From contig NW_003109983.1 in the NCBI RefSeq assembly GCF_000003605.2, positions 171,677-235,676 on the forward strand: a DNA stretch of 64,000 nucleotides, read 5' to 3'. Below are positions 27,560-37,399 of this stretch, piece by piece. The position numbers and the translations under genes were made by a program. Position 1 is the first letter of the stretch; every line of letters starts with the position of its first letter. This stretch comes from Saccoglossus kowalevskii. Taxonomy: Eukaryota; Hemichordata; Enteropneusta; Harrimaniidae. A model generated the notes under the pieces. That model saw only the letters and a list, made by a program, of their open reading frames with translations. It was not told where the DNA came from and did no database searches.

Positions 27560-28100
27560 ACACCGATGCCAGTTGACTGTGTACAAAACTGGTAGGAGGT
27601 AATACATTAGGGGCGAAAGTATTCAAAAATAAGTTTTTGGGTGTTGCAATGGCAGTGGTGGGCCAGAATTTTTTTTCAAGTTAGTGACGGCACGACCTAC
27701 CTGTGAAGTATGAACAAAATCAGCCGAGCCGAACAAATCACAGAGGAGTTAAAAGCCGTTGCTGGTGAAAAGTTACCCCAACTTTGAGGGTGAAATTTCT
27801 CGGTAATGAAAAAAAGATATCAAAAATTCAAATAGTAACTTTGTACCCACACTCAATCTGAGTAGAATGAGCTATGTCTGAAGTGTTTTATCCCAAATTT
27901 GTAGGAGGAGATATATTTGGCGCGAAGCTATCTATAAATCAGTTTTTGGCTGTTGCTATGGCAACGGTGGACCAAAGATTTTTTTCAGATTTTTCCGAAT
28001 AACTAGGGTGAAGGTGTGACCTACCTGCTAAGTTTGAAAGAAATCGGCCAAGGCATAAAAATCACAGAAGAAATAATACGTGAAAACACTGGAAATCACA
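27560..28100 (+). repeat. two diverged copies of a roughly 280-bp repeat
   Basis: Two segments (about 27560-27790 and 27845-28085) share an ordered set of blocks. These are GTAGGAGG, GGGGCGAAAG versus GGCGCGAAGC, CAGTTTTTGG/AAGTTTTTGG, GTTGC(A/T)ATGGCA(A/G), a poly-T, GACCTACCTG, AAATC(A/G)GCC and AATCACAGA. The second copy ends in a (CA)n tract near 28099. Non-coding; no known class assigned. Confidence 0.7.
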
Positions 28101-28845
28101 CACACACAAAACGACAAAAGTGATTATAAGGGCAATCCTGTCCTCTGATAAGTCTGGTTTTAGAACCTAACATTTCACGTAGAAATGTCTTTTTAATGTT
28201 ACTGATTAGAGTTTAAATACAATGAATGTGGGCACAATTATGAACATAGCAATAATGCATCTGAAGAAATCTGTCGATGTTAAACACGCTTGTAGGGATA
28301 GGGCGTATATTTCGGCAACGCTATGTCTACGTGTCTGACTGCAATGTTTCAAAAAGGATAAAACTATCTAGTAAATTAGTAAACCAACGTCAGACCTATA
28401 TGAACATTTAGAACAAGATTCTTGTACGACGTCATATAGAGTGTTTGACAAGAATGTTTCAAATGTGATAATAAACACACCATTTGTTTTCTAAGTAAAT
28501 CGAGAAAATAGCACAAACTCAACTTGTAATGAGGTAATTCTGAGAAACCAAATTGGTATATGTGCACACGTAGGGGTATACTGGTTAGTCATGACAACCA
28601 TTACGATGTGCACTTTCAGAGAGTTTTTGACCGGTGCAGTGTTTTCAGGGTGTTTTCATCGGTGATGGTTGCCAGGTAGTGAAAATGCCCAGATGTTTGC
28701 TCTCGAGAATAAGTAAAAAAAATCATGTTTGCTTTTTATGTCGTATTGTACTTACTTTTAGTCTAATTATCATTACTCTACTGTGTTAGGATCTACTATA
28801 ATATCGGGTATGGCTTTAACATTGGAAATGTCTTGAATAAAACGA

Positions 28846-31800
28846 AATTGCGATATTTGACAAATGACAGGAAACCTATGCATTGTGAGGTGCAAACTCA
28901 ATGTAAAAATAGAGAAATTGTGTTGCCTCAGTGGGTCCCTAATCGACACAGTTAATGATGCTTTTAGAATTGAAACAAGCATTGCGTGTGTGTGTGTGTC
29001 AAAAGAGATTGTTTGCTTGGCAAGATGAATGTAGTCAGTGTGACGTCGGAGTACTGGTTGTTTGCATCGACCTAATAGTCGAGGTTCAATTCTCCGTGTT
29101 AGGCGAACAGATATGCACGTAAGACCCAAAATCGTTGCGTCATAATATATCAACTCATGTTAGTATGCCACACAATAGCCAAGTACCACTGTGCTGCCCT
29201 GTGTTCTTTTACGGCAAAACACACAAATAAATGTATAATTTTTTTTTTCAAATTTGCCCATATCGTTGAATTTACATTAGCGGATGCATTCCAAAGTTCC
29301 GTCTTTCAAAGAGAAGAACGATAACATCGGGTAGATACACCCTTCAAAACGTGACAATTTACAAAATACCACGGGTCTAATAATTACGCTATATGATTCT
29401 ACACATCGCTTGCTATTAAATATGCCAATTAAATGCGTTAAATTTGTGTTAGTGTTAGTAATTACACCCCAGTTACATTCTGTGTTGCGCTCAGAGCAGT
29501 TTTGAAAAGGCCTAAACCTCTAGATCTGTTCTGTCGCTAGATTATTTATAGACTCAGGCTTCTTTACGCTGCACCGGGGTCAGGATAAGTTGAGATATAA
29601 CCGATCTGATGTACATAATATCAACAGGATTAAAGGAGATATTTTCCGTATAGATTACCTACTTTAAACGTGTTACTAAGGTTGTAATAATGTTTTTAGT
29701 TCACTAAAAACCATTTTCAGAATGAAGAGAAGTAAGATATTGATGTCATCTGCAAATATTGTCTACAGATGGCGCTCTTCCAATACTTGTATTGCATATT
29801 GAAATGCAGAGTGAGCTAACTGCAATTAGCATGTATATATACTCCACGGAGAAACAGGATACACATGCCGCTTGCACATAATAAATGATTTACTACAAAT
29901 TGTGTTATTTTATACGGACTAATAAAGAAAACGGAAGAAACGTTTAGAAGTTACGAGGACAATAATTGGACGTGAAATTTATATTTATTGCTGTTTCCTC
30001 AGGAAAATATATATATCCTTCAATATATATATATGCTGCTCTTTGAGTTGAACTATTCACGTATAGTAAAACATAACAACTGAACACATTATTGTTACTA
30101 TCTGTTCTGTGTAATCTTCAAATTATTCACCACGCTAGTGTAATATTCAAGTCGGTCAACAGATACGCGAAAATTAATTCATGACAGTAAACTTGAATTG
30201 CGATATTTGATAAATGACACGATAACTGTGCATTCTGAGGCGCATACTGAATTTAAAAATAGAACAAAATGTGTTGCTTGAGTGGGTCCCTAATCGACGC
30301 AGTTAATGAAGTTTTAGATTTGAAACAAGGATTGTGTATGTCAAAGGAGGCTGTCTGGTTAGCAAGGTGAATATGGTGAGTTTCTGTATCGACAGATTAT
30401 TCAAGTTTTAGTTCAACGTGTTGGTTGAACAGATGTACACGTACAACATTATTGAGTTGTTTAGAAGTGTGATCCGGTCAGGTGACATTGTAAGACTCAA
30501 TAACAATTGTCCATTACCACTGTGCTGCCCGGTAATACAAAACTGATTTAGAAGTGTTGTATCATAGCAAAACACACAAATAAATATATTCAGATTTTCC
30601 CATATCGAAGAAGTCCAGTGGATTCCAAGGTGTCATCTTGTAAAGGAAAGAACATTTTATCAGTTGGACACACTTCTGAAAACGTGACATTCTACCTAAC
30701 ATGCGTGGTTAATTCAATATATATTACGTGTTTACTGAGTGTTACGCCACATGACTCTACTCATCGCTTGCTCTTGCATAAGCGAATTAAATACGAATTC
30801 GCTTTTGCCCTGAAACATGTGTGAGTGTTAGTGATTTTATTTCAGTTACTTCAGTTGCTCCCCGCTCATATGAATAATACCAGTTCAGTACCTCTAGGTA
30901 TGTTATGTTGCCGCCTTATTTATAGACCGTCTTTTCTACACCGTAACAGGAACAGGATAAGTTGAGATATGACGGAACTGCGGTACATAATATCATCGGG
31001 GTTTAATGAGGTATTTACCGTATAGATTTGCGATGTTAGCCAGGGTGAAATAATGTGTTTAATTCACTAAAACTATTTTCTGCAATCAAGGGAAGTCAGA
31101 TATCGATGTCATCAGTAAATATTGTCAACAGATGGCGCTCTTCCAGTACATTTCTTGCATATTGAAATACAACGCTCTTTCTTTGAAGAAGAAGGTGATT
31201 TCATTGCAATTATCATATGTCTATTCCATAAAAAAACATGTAGTATACATGTCGGTAGGCACATGACAAATAATTTACTGCAAATTGCGTTATTTTATTA
31301 CGGACTAATAAAGAGAAAACGGAGAATCGTTTATGAGTTGTAAGAAAAATAATTGGATGTGCATTTTATATTCATTGGTGTTTTCACAGCACCACTAAAA
31401 AGACTAACACTGCAATAAAGTGTTTCCGTTTTTGACATTTTAAAATTCTTTCGTTTTTATGCAGAAGATACAGTATTTTTACCAAGTAAAATCATATATA
31501 TATTAAAGTTATTGCTCACACACGAGTTGGTAATTATGACGAATATTTGTAGATGCATTCTTTATGAATTATTCTTAATATAAATTTCTGAATTATCTTC
31601 TCAAAATCATTTTTTCCCATAAAAAACGAAAGAATTTCACAAAACGGAAAGTCTTTATCGTACTGTTAAAGTATGTTTTTCTCAGGCTGCCTTGTATGAA
31701 TGTAATGTAGTCATTGTGACGTCTATCTGCATCAACACAATAATCGAGTTTCAATTCCTGAAACTGAATACATTTACACAGATATACACGCCCAAGAGTC

Positions 31801-32150
31801 AAATTGGTTGAGTCATATATTTAACGACCATACTATTGCAATATATCGCTGTGCTGCCCCGTAACACCGTAATACAAAACGAAATAACGAGACGATGTAT
31901 CATGGCAAAACACAAAAAAGCAATATACAGTATTTCAGGTTTGTCAACATCACGGAAATGCATGATGGCAGGTACATTCAAAGGTGGCATCATCTGAAAT
32001 GGAGAAGCATCAGTAAGAAGACACGTGACTTCTTTATCTCCTTTACTGATATCTGTGTGGTTAATTTGTGATATGTATAGTTTTACGGACTAATCAATAT
32101 GACTGAAGAATCGTTCCTTAGATTTGTGGAAAATAATTGGCTATGCGATT
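28846..32150 (+). repeat. tandem array of a roughly 1.35 kb unit, about 2.5 copies, diverged
   Basis: The same ordered landmarks recur. AGTGGGTCCCTAATCGAC is at 28931 and 30281. A GAATGTA..GT..TGACGTC block is near 29024 with a relic near 31696. A CTGTGCTGCCC block occurs near 29190, 30520 and 31850. CAGATGGCGCTCTTCCA is near 29767 and 31131. TACGGACTAATAAAG is near 29915 and 31300, with a shortened form near 32091. Spacing between equivalent blocks is 1.33-1.39 kb. The third unit is internally deleted and is cut by a small inverted-repeat element at 32152. No transposase or rRNA-like sequence is present; reading frames are not conserved between units, so it is non-coding. Confidence 0.75.
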
Positions 32151-32151
32151 T

Positions 32152-32312
32152 AAAGCGGTAGAGTCGTCATCTGCGCATGTGTCAAGTGGCCATAGCGTGT
32201 CATTGTTTACAAACAAACGTCTACCCATGAGCCTTTGCGTGTTTAGCATGTGTTGGTATCATTGCTTGGGACTCAATTCCCGCGCGTGCGCAGATGACGA
32301 CCTTTCCGCTTT
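32152..32312. mobile_element. 161-bp inverted-repeat (MITE-like) element
   Basis: Terminal inverted repeats of about 26 bp: AAAGCGG then GTCGTCATCTGCGCA on the left (32152-32178), and TGCGCAGATGACGAC then CCGCTTT on the right (32287-32312). The pairing may extend a few bases outward (ATTT / GAAAT). It interrupts the third unit of the tandem array right after AATAATTGGCTATGCGATT, so it inserted after that unit formed. No target duplication could be fixed. Confidence 0.75.
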
Positions 32313-32384
32313 GAAATTGTTTGATGTTCCCAACTAGAGTCCAAGGAATGCGAGACATAACACGTATTTCTTTTGCTACTGAAT

Positions 32385-32785
32385 ATATATAATATGAGGT
32401 TATTACGAGGATACCTCAAAGTATGTACAACGACAGTACAGAGGGAGTATCGACCGACGCAGATTCGACAGTGTACTGTTTGAGAGCATAATTTGAGGTA
32501 TCCTTGTAATAACCTCATATTATACGTATTCTATCCAAAGGTACATCATGGGAATGCCGAAATTCAAAAAGTTTAGAACAGAATCAGCGAACTTCTTTGC
32601 GTGGAGTCCGGTCAAACACTCGTGGCAGGAATGTTTATTTTTTCTTATTAGAGGACAATTACGGGCAAACTCATCCCATATATGAAATTCGCATTTCCTA
32701 ATATGGTAGGATTAAAATACCCAGTAAAATACCGCAACATTACGGCACGCTGTAACTTATAACGTTGCGGTGACAGAGGGCGATA
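32385..32785 (+). repeat. hairpin-headed dispersed repeat, copy 2 (best preserved)
   Basis: Starts with an inverted repeat of 38-bp arms (32388-32425 and 32487-32524) that differ at only two positions, with a nested ACAGTACA/TGTACTGT stem (32433-32440, 32472-32479). The loop holds AGTATCGACCGACG. After the hairpin come about 260 bp alignable with copy 1 (CAGAATCAGCGAACTTC, TATGGTAGGAT, CGCTGTAA and others). One reading frame from about 32545 shows the string TESANFF and then PVK, also seen in copies 1 and 3, but no full protein is evident. Confidence 0.8.
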
Positions 32786-32914
32786 TACTAACCAAGATGT
32801 TTATTATTTAATATTTTCTAGTAACTTGATTATATCTTGTAGTATTTTTGTGACGAAAATCAATGCTCATAACATTGTCCGCATGCCCTCAGAAAAAGAA
32901 ACACAGGGTCAGCA

Positions 32915-33090
32915 CCCGAGCTTGCATACACAATTAATTTCGGCGGTCAGTTACGTAATGACCCAAAATTTATTGAGACGTATTATAACATATAGCGAGG
33001 GATTACAAACATGGCCCATCGGACAAAAGTGTAAGAACCCTAGCTTGCATACACAATTAAAATCTAAATTTGGTCAGTCAGTTACAACCT
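32915..33090 (+). repeat. direct duplication, period about 121 bp
   Basis: AGCTTGCATACACAATTAA occurs near 32920 and again near 33041, each followed by a GGTCAGTTAC or GGTCAGTCAGTTAC block. This indicates a short tandem duplication. Non-coding. Confidence 0.7.
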
Positions 33091-33109
33091 TAACTATAAT
33101 GCATGCATA

Positions 33110-35290
33110 ATTTAAAAGTGATTCAAATTTGAATATAATACTTAACTGTCAGAGCTAATTTAATCAAACAATAGAGCGGGGGAGTTTTGAAGAATCCACT
33201 GATTAATTTGGGAATAGATGGAAATTATGGTAAAATGGCAGAGTAATTTTATTTCAGATTAACAAATATCAAAATTACCAAATCATGCAATGAAAATACT
33301 ATTAGATAATTCAAATAAAATACTAAGTAAGTATAATGAAAATCATTTCATTACAGCTAAATCATACTGTACAATATTTAACCATATGAATAGGTATTCA
33401 GTCACTAGTTTCCATGAATAAAATGTACAATTATAATTAGCCGGTATCATGTATCACATATATGGGTCAATGTCTTCAGCTGACAACTAACTCACGTAAA
33501 CATGTGTCCATGTTGTTATCACACATATTGTAAGTTCTGTCTCGATAGCATGACACCACCAAAATAACATATTCCGATTAAGACTTAGAAAAGCAACATT
33601 TTCGCAGAATTGACATTGATAAAACTCACAAGCAGTCACTGTATATAAACACCAAAAAACAACATATTTAATATCACATTGAACTCGGACAAAAACAAAA
33701 TACAGGACTGATTTTAACGTTACTAGACCTAAACATTATTGAATAAGACCTGACAGAAAATTGTATCTACAATTGTACTTGCTGCATACATGCATACATA
33801 CTTGGCTTAGAAATATTGTGTAAGCTAGCTCACTCCAAGTGAAAACTAATTATTTGGAACAATGCAACTCCTACATAAGAGGCCGTCATATTTTGAAGCA
33901 CGCTTTATCTGCCAAGATGTACCAATCCGCCAATATCCATGACAAAGTGAAAAGTAATACAAAAGCTGCACGCCTTTGCTTGATATTACAATGTAGTCAA
34001 CCCTCACCAGCCATTACACAGAAAACAAACGCCTTTTAATACATTTCGAGGTTATTAGAGGGGAACTATTTGAATAGCCGGACTCATTTTTGAGGGGCTA
34101 CGGTCCACGTATTTTCTATGATTCATAGGCATGACCCACGCGATGAAAACGAAAGTACACATCATGAACACTGATAAAACATAGAGGGAAGCATAAAACC
34201 AATTTTTTCATATTTAACAAAAAACGATAAATATGTATATAAATCACGGCATTCGATGATTATATGATTCATACACCGTGATGTATCTTCGATATGAATG
34301 ATGTGTGATCTAAAGTCCATGTGACATTTACATGTCATAATGAAAAACAACAATGTTGTTGGGGCAGTGGAAATAGCCCTCTAGCAGTGAATTATAACTG
34401 AAAGGCGGTGAAGTGAGCACGAACATAGCCGTTTACATCACGTAGCCATGTGTAATTAGACTCGTTTACTAAGGCTGCTGAAAATAAACTCAGCATATGG
34501 ACACATTTTTAATATATTGATTTTTATTAATTTTTTTATTATTTTTTTTTTATTTTTTTGATCTGGAATTCTATACATTTTCAGGGGCCAACATTTAACG
34601 GCCATGTAGTGTTTTCAAACACTCAGGCAAAATTCACTGCATACGAATAGATAGAAGATACGCATTGACATAAATTCTAGTATGTTTCAACGAACTAGCG
34701 GTGATGCCGAACACAATATATGAAACAAGTAATGTAAAACTTACAATGTATTTTAGTAGTGATCGGCATTTATGCAATAGCAGCGGCAGACGCACCGATG
34801 GCGTTAAGTTTTATAGAAATACGAAACTTACAAACACAGAAAGGTATATTGTCAAGTATACATTCACTTCAGTACGCCAAAGTCACAATCTCAAAAAGCG
34901 GCTCCAAAACAATGTCTTAATTAACGCGCCCTCAGAGTGACTGGATGAACATGCGTAAGTTTAACAGGCATGAAGCGATGTATAATATACTATACTAGTG
35001 AAAAAAAAACAGGCCGAGTGCCATACTCAAATAGAAAATAAAATAAAATAACAGATAATATTTTCTGCATACAATTCGTCAACAGATGAAGTAAATGTAT
35101 TCAAAATCGAACCAGTTTATTATTATTGACCATAAATAAGTTTATCAACTGTACATTCAAGTTATGATGTTGTATGAAGATGTGTATTACAAGTATTCAG
35201 GAGTTTAATATCAGACGCATCTGCATTATAATTATTCTCCATTTTGTTTTTGTAGGTTCAAATATACTGCTTGGAATTGACAACAATTTT
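33110..35290. other. no gene recognised
   Basis: AT-rich DNA with a T-rich low-complexity tract at about 34510-34560. The N-terminal part of the transposase whose C-terminus begins near 35301 might be expected here, but no matching frame was found. Confidence 0.5.
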
Positions 35291-35300
35291 TACATGACGT

Positions 35301-35540
35301 GACAAACTTCACAATGCTGTTATAGAAGACAAAGGGTTCACTATTCAGAATGGGTTGGAAGCGCTTGGTTTAAGACTCAATATTCCATCATTTGTATCAT
35401 CTTCAAAACAAATATCTGTTACTGAGACTAAACTAGTTCAACGAATTGCAAAGCATAGGATCCACATAGAAAGAGTTATGGGTAAAGTGAAAAACTTCAA
35501 AATTGTACCAACTGTTTCAAAAAAAATTAACAATATCTAA
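35301..35540 (+). pseudogene. C-terminal fragment of a DDE_Tnp_4 transposase (Harbinger / ISL2EU-like)
   Basis: The frame opens after a stop at 35295 and runs to TAA at 35538-35540. It shows the order typical of the end of the DDE_Tnp_4 domain: DKGFTIQ, then GLRLNIPSF, then RIAKHRIHIERVMGKVKNF. The Glu of the HIER motif is the expected third catalytic acidic residue. The first two catalytic Asp residues and any THAP zinc finger are missing, so this is a truncated, inactive remnant. It faces a broken SWIM gene on the opposite strand about 130 bp away. That pairing is what I would expect of transposons carrying both a DDE_Tnp_4 transposase and a SWIM/YqaJ protein. Confident about the domain, less about the superfamily. 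Confidence 0.82.
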
Positions 35541-35668
35541 TCTGTTTGCTGTGTCTTTACTTTATTTTATGTCTTTGTAAATGCTTGTGTGTTATTTTAA
35601 AACAACCGTGAATACTGTACTAATTTACAGCTAGCAGAACCAACATGATAAGATAATAATGACCCCAG

Positions 35669-36495
35669 CTACACTTGACTTAGTGGAGTGTTTTTCACTG
35701 GTGTGCTGTTTGATACCATGTATGATACAGGTGTACCTTTCAGTTTTTTCAAAGTTTCAATATCATCTGAAGTGACCTTTGGAAGTCTGCAGAACAAAAT
35801 ACACATATTTTTTTATGTTTAAAAACTATAAAGTAATGGATCTTTGTATATGTAAATTTATTTCGAATTTTCACCTCTGTAGTTATAAAAAGAAGTGACA
35901 AAGTTAAATATAGTTTCCTCTGTTGTATTTACCCATAATGCTTATTATAATTAGTGACATTCAACACTTACTTTGCATCTGTCTATCTGGCAAAGCACTT
36001 GTTTTCTCTTTCTTTGTTCAGATGGTTTAGCTACAATTACATGATTGATGGGTTCTGCATTGATATTAGAACCTTTTGCAACATTCCATTGTTGTGGAAC
36101 CCTTGACAAATTGTGCATCTTGTAAAGAGTTTACTAAACCCAATAACTTGTGAGCAATGTCCCCTCAAGCTGAAATAAAAAAAAACATACATCACTTTAG
36201 GACGTAGTCAATACAAACTACACTTAAAAGATAATAAATAAATAAAATACATTGTTTATTTAGCAATGAAACAATTCGGTTGAACCATCTTGAAAACAAA
36301 CACAAAACATTTGGCTACCCGAGGGGACGCTATACAAAAGTCATAGATCATGATTTTGATTCGGTGGCGCTACTCACGATTTAAATACTGGCAAATTTAA
36401 ATATTATTCACAAATGTACGGCATAAAAACAAAACTTACCTAGCCTTACAAGAACAGTAGGAAGTCGCAAGTCGTCTGTCGGAACCTATATCCAT
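35669..36495 (-). pseudogene. broken SWIM zinc-finger gene of the SWIM-YqaJ type, three exon remnants
   Basis: On the - strand an ATG at 36495 starts an exon to 36440 ending in SYCSCKA before a GTAAGT donor. A second exon (36169-35972) gives RGHCSQVIG, completing the CxC...CxH/C pattern of a SWIM zinc finger. A reading-frame shift follows, then PQQWNVAKG and INAEPINHVIVAKP. A third exon (35786-35669) holds LPKVTSDDIETLKKLKG and ends at TAG. The PQQW-x-V and EPI-x-x-VI blocks are familiar from animal SWIM proteins that carry a YqaJ-type nuclease domain; that domain itself is absent here. The frameshift, mismatched exon phases and truncation make it a pseudogene. Function in live relatives is unproven; a role with the neighbouring transposase is inference. 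Confidence 0.72.
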
Positions 36496-37060
36496 GGTGA
36501 TTCTATGCGGAGGCTTTTATTTTGACATTTTGACCTCCAACATCGCGCACTGACTGAACCTTCGCCGTTTACCCTGATATCGTGCACATAACCTTGCTCG
36601 AAATAATTCAATCATTTTTCTTGGACCTTTTTAGACACCCTTTCCCAGTTACAATATATATGATGGAAATATCATTTGGTACATGAACAAGGCTATCAAT
36701 AAATAGATAAAGCTCTCTGCTTTCTCCCGCGCCCACCATAGCCGATAAGTTAACATTGATGTCGGACGTAGCAACTGTAACTAAGAGGGCGTGATTTGCC
36801 GTTGTGGAAAGGTGAATTGTTGCAGGTACTGTGAGTTGCTATGAATATAATTGTTATATGGCTCTAAAATAATATCGTCCCAAAAATAGTTTAGTAAATT
36901 TAGTATGTATTAAAGAACGAGTCAAACCCTTCCATGTTAGGTTATTCTCATTAAGGTTAATATTATTAAATTTTTAGATAAATTTTGTTAGTAATTTAAA
37001 AAATGTTTTTTTTTTTCGGTTGTGCTATTCTATATCTCATAATGTATATTTACTATGTTG

Positions 37061-37173
37061 GTGCGAAAACTAGAAGATAATCTGAATGACTCTGTTTTTA
37101 AAAATGGTGTCATTTTTTCCGTTGGTGAAAGACAATCACTGTGCTAGCAAAGGCATTGCTCAGAAAATCAAAG
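37061..37173 (+). pseudogene. isolated decayed exon of an ABCC5-like transporter (third copy)
   Basis: Matches the 114-nt second-nucleotide-binding-domain exon found at 50295-50408 and 61842-61729. It reads VRKLEDNLN, then the ABC signature region FSVGERQ, a stop after SLC, and one base fewer in the following ARALLRKSK block. Both splice sites are gone (acceptor reads TG, no donor GT). Intron sequence to about 37370 still resembles the 50.4-50.75 kb intron, for example ACAATTTGAAA and ACTGATTCACA. The neighbouring ATPase exons are not recognisable, so this is an old fragmentary copy. Confidence 0.78.
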
Positions 37174-37399
37174 CTGATGAAGTTTTCATTGTATTGCGTC
37201 CATGAGTCATTTTCTGTGATATAGCCTATTAGGCAAGGTGGCCAATCTAGAAATGGAGTGCTCACGAAACAGGTTTTTCATGGATTTATGTTTCTGAGAT
37301 CATGCTCTAATTTTGATCACTACTATCGATGACCTTGTTTGATATTATTAGATACAATTTGAAAGTAAATGTGAAAGTAACTGATTCACATTTCTAGAA

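Noticed and set aside
29020-29110. tRNA gene or SINE head at the GGTTCAATTC box
   Set aside because: Only a B-box-like string and weak pairing are present; no convincing A box or cloverleaf, and the second unit does not keep the box.
28773-29153. 126-codon - strand frame
   Set aside because: It lies inside the tandem array and the frame is not conserved in the second unit, so it is a chance frame.
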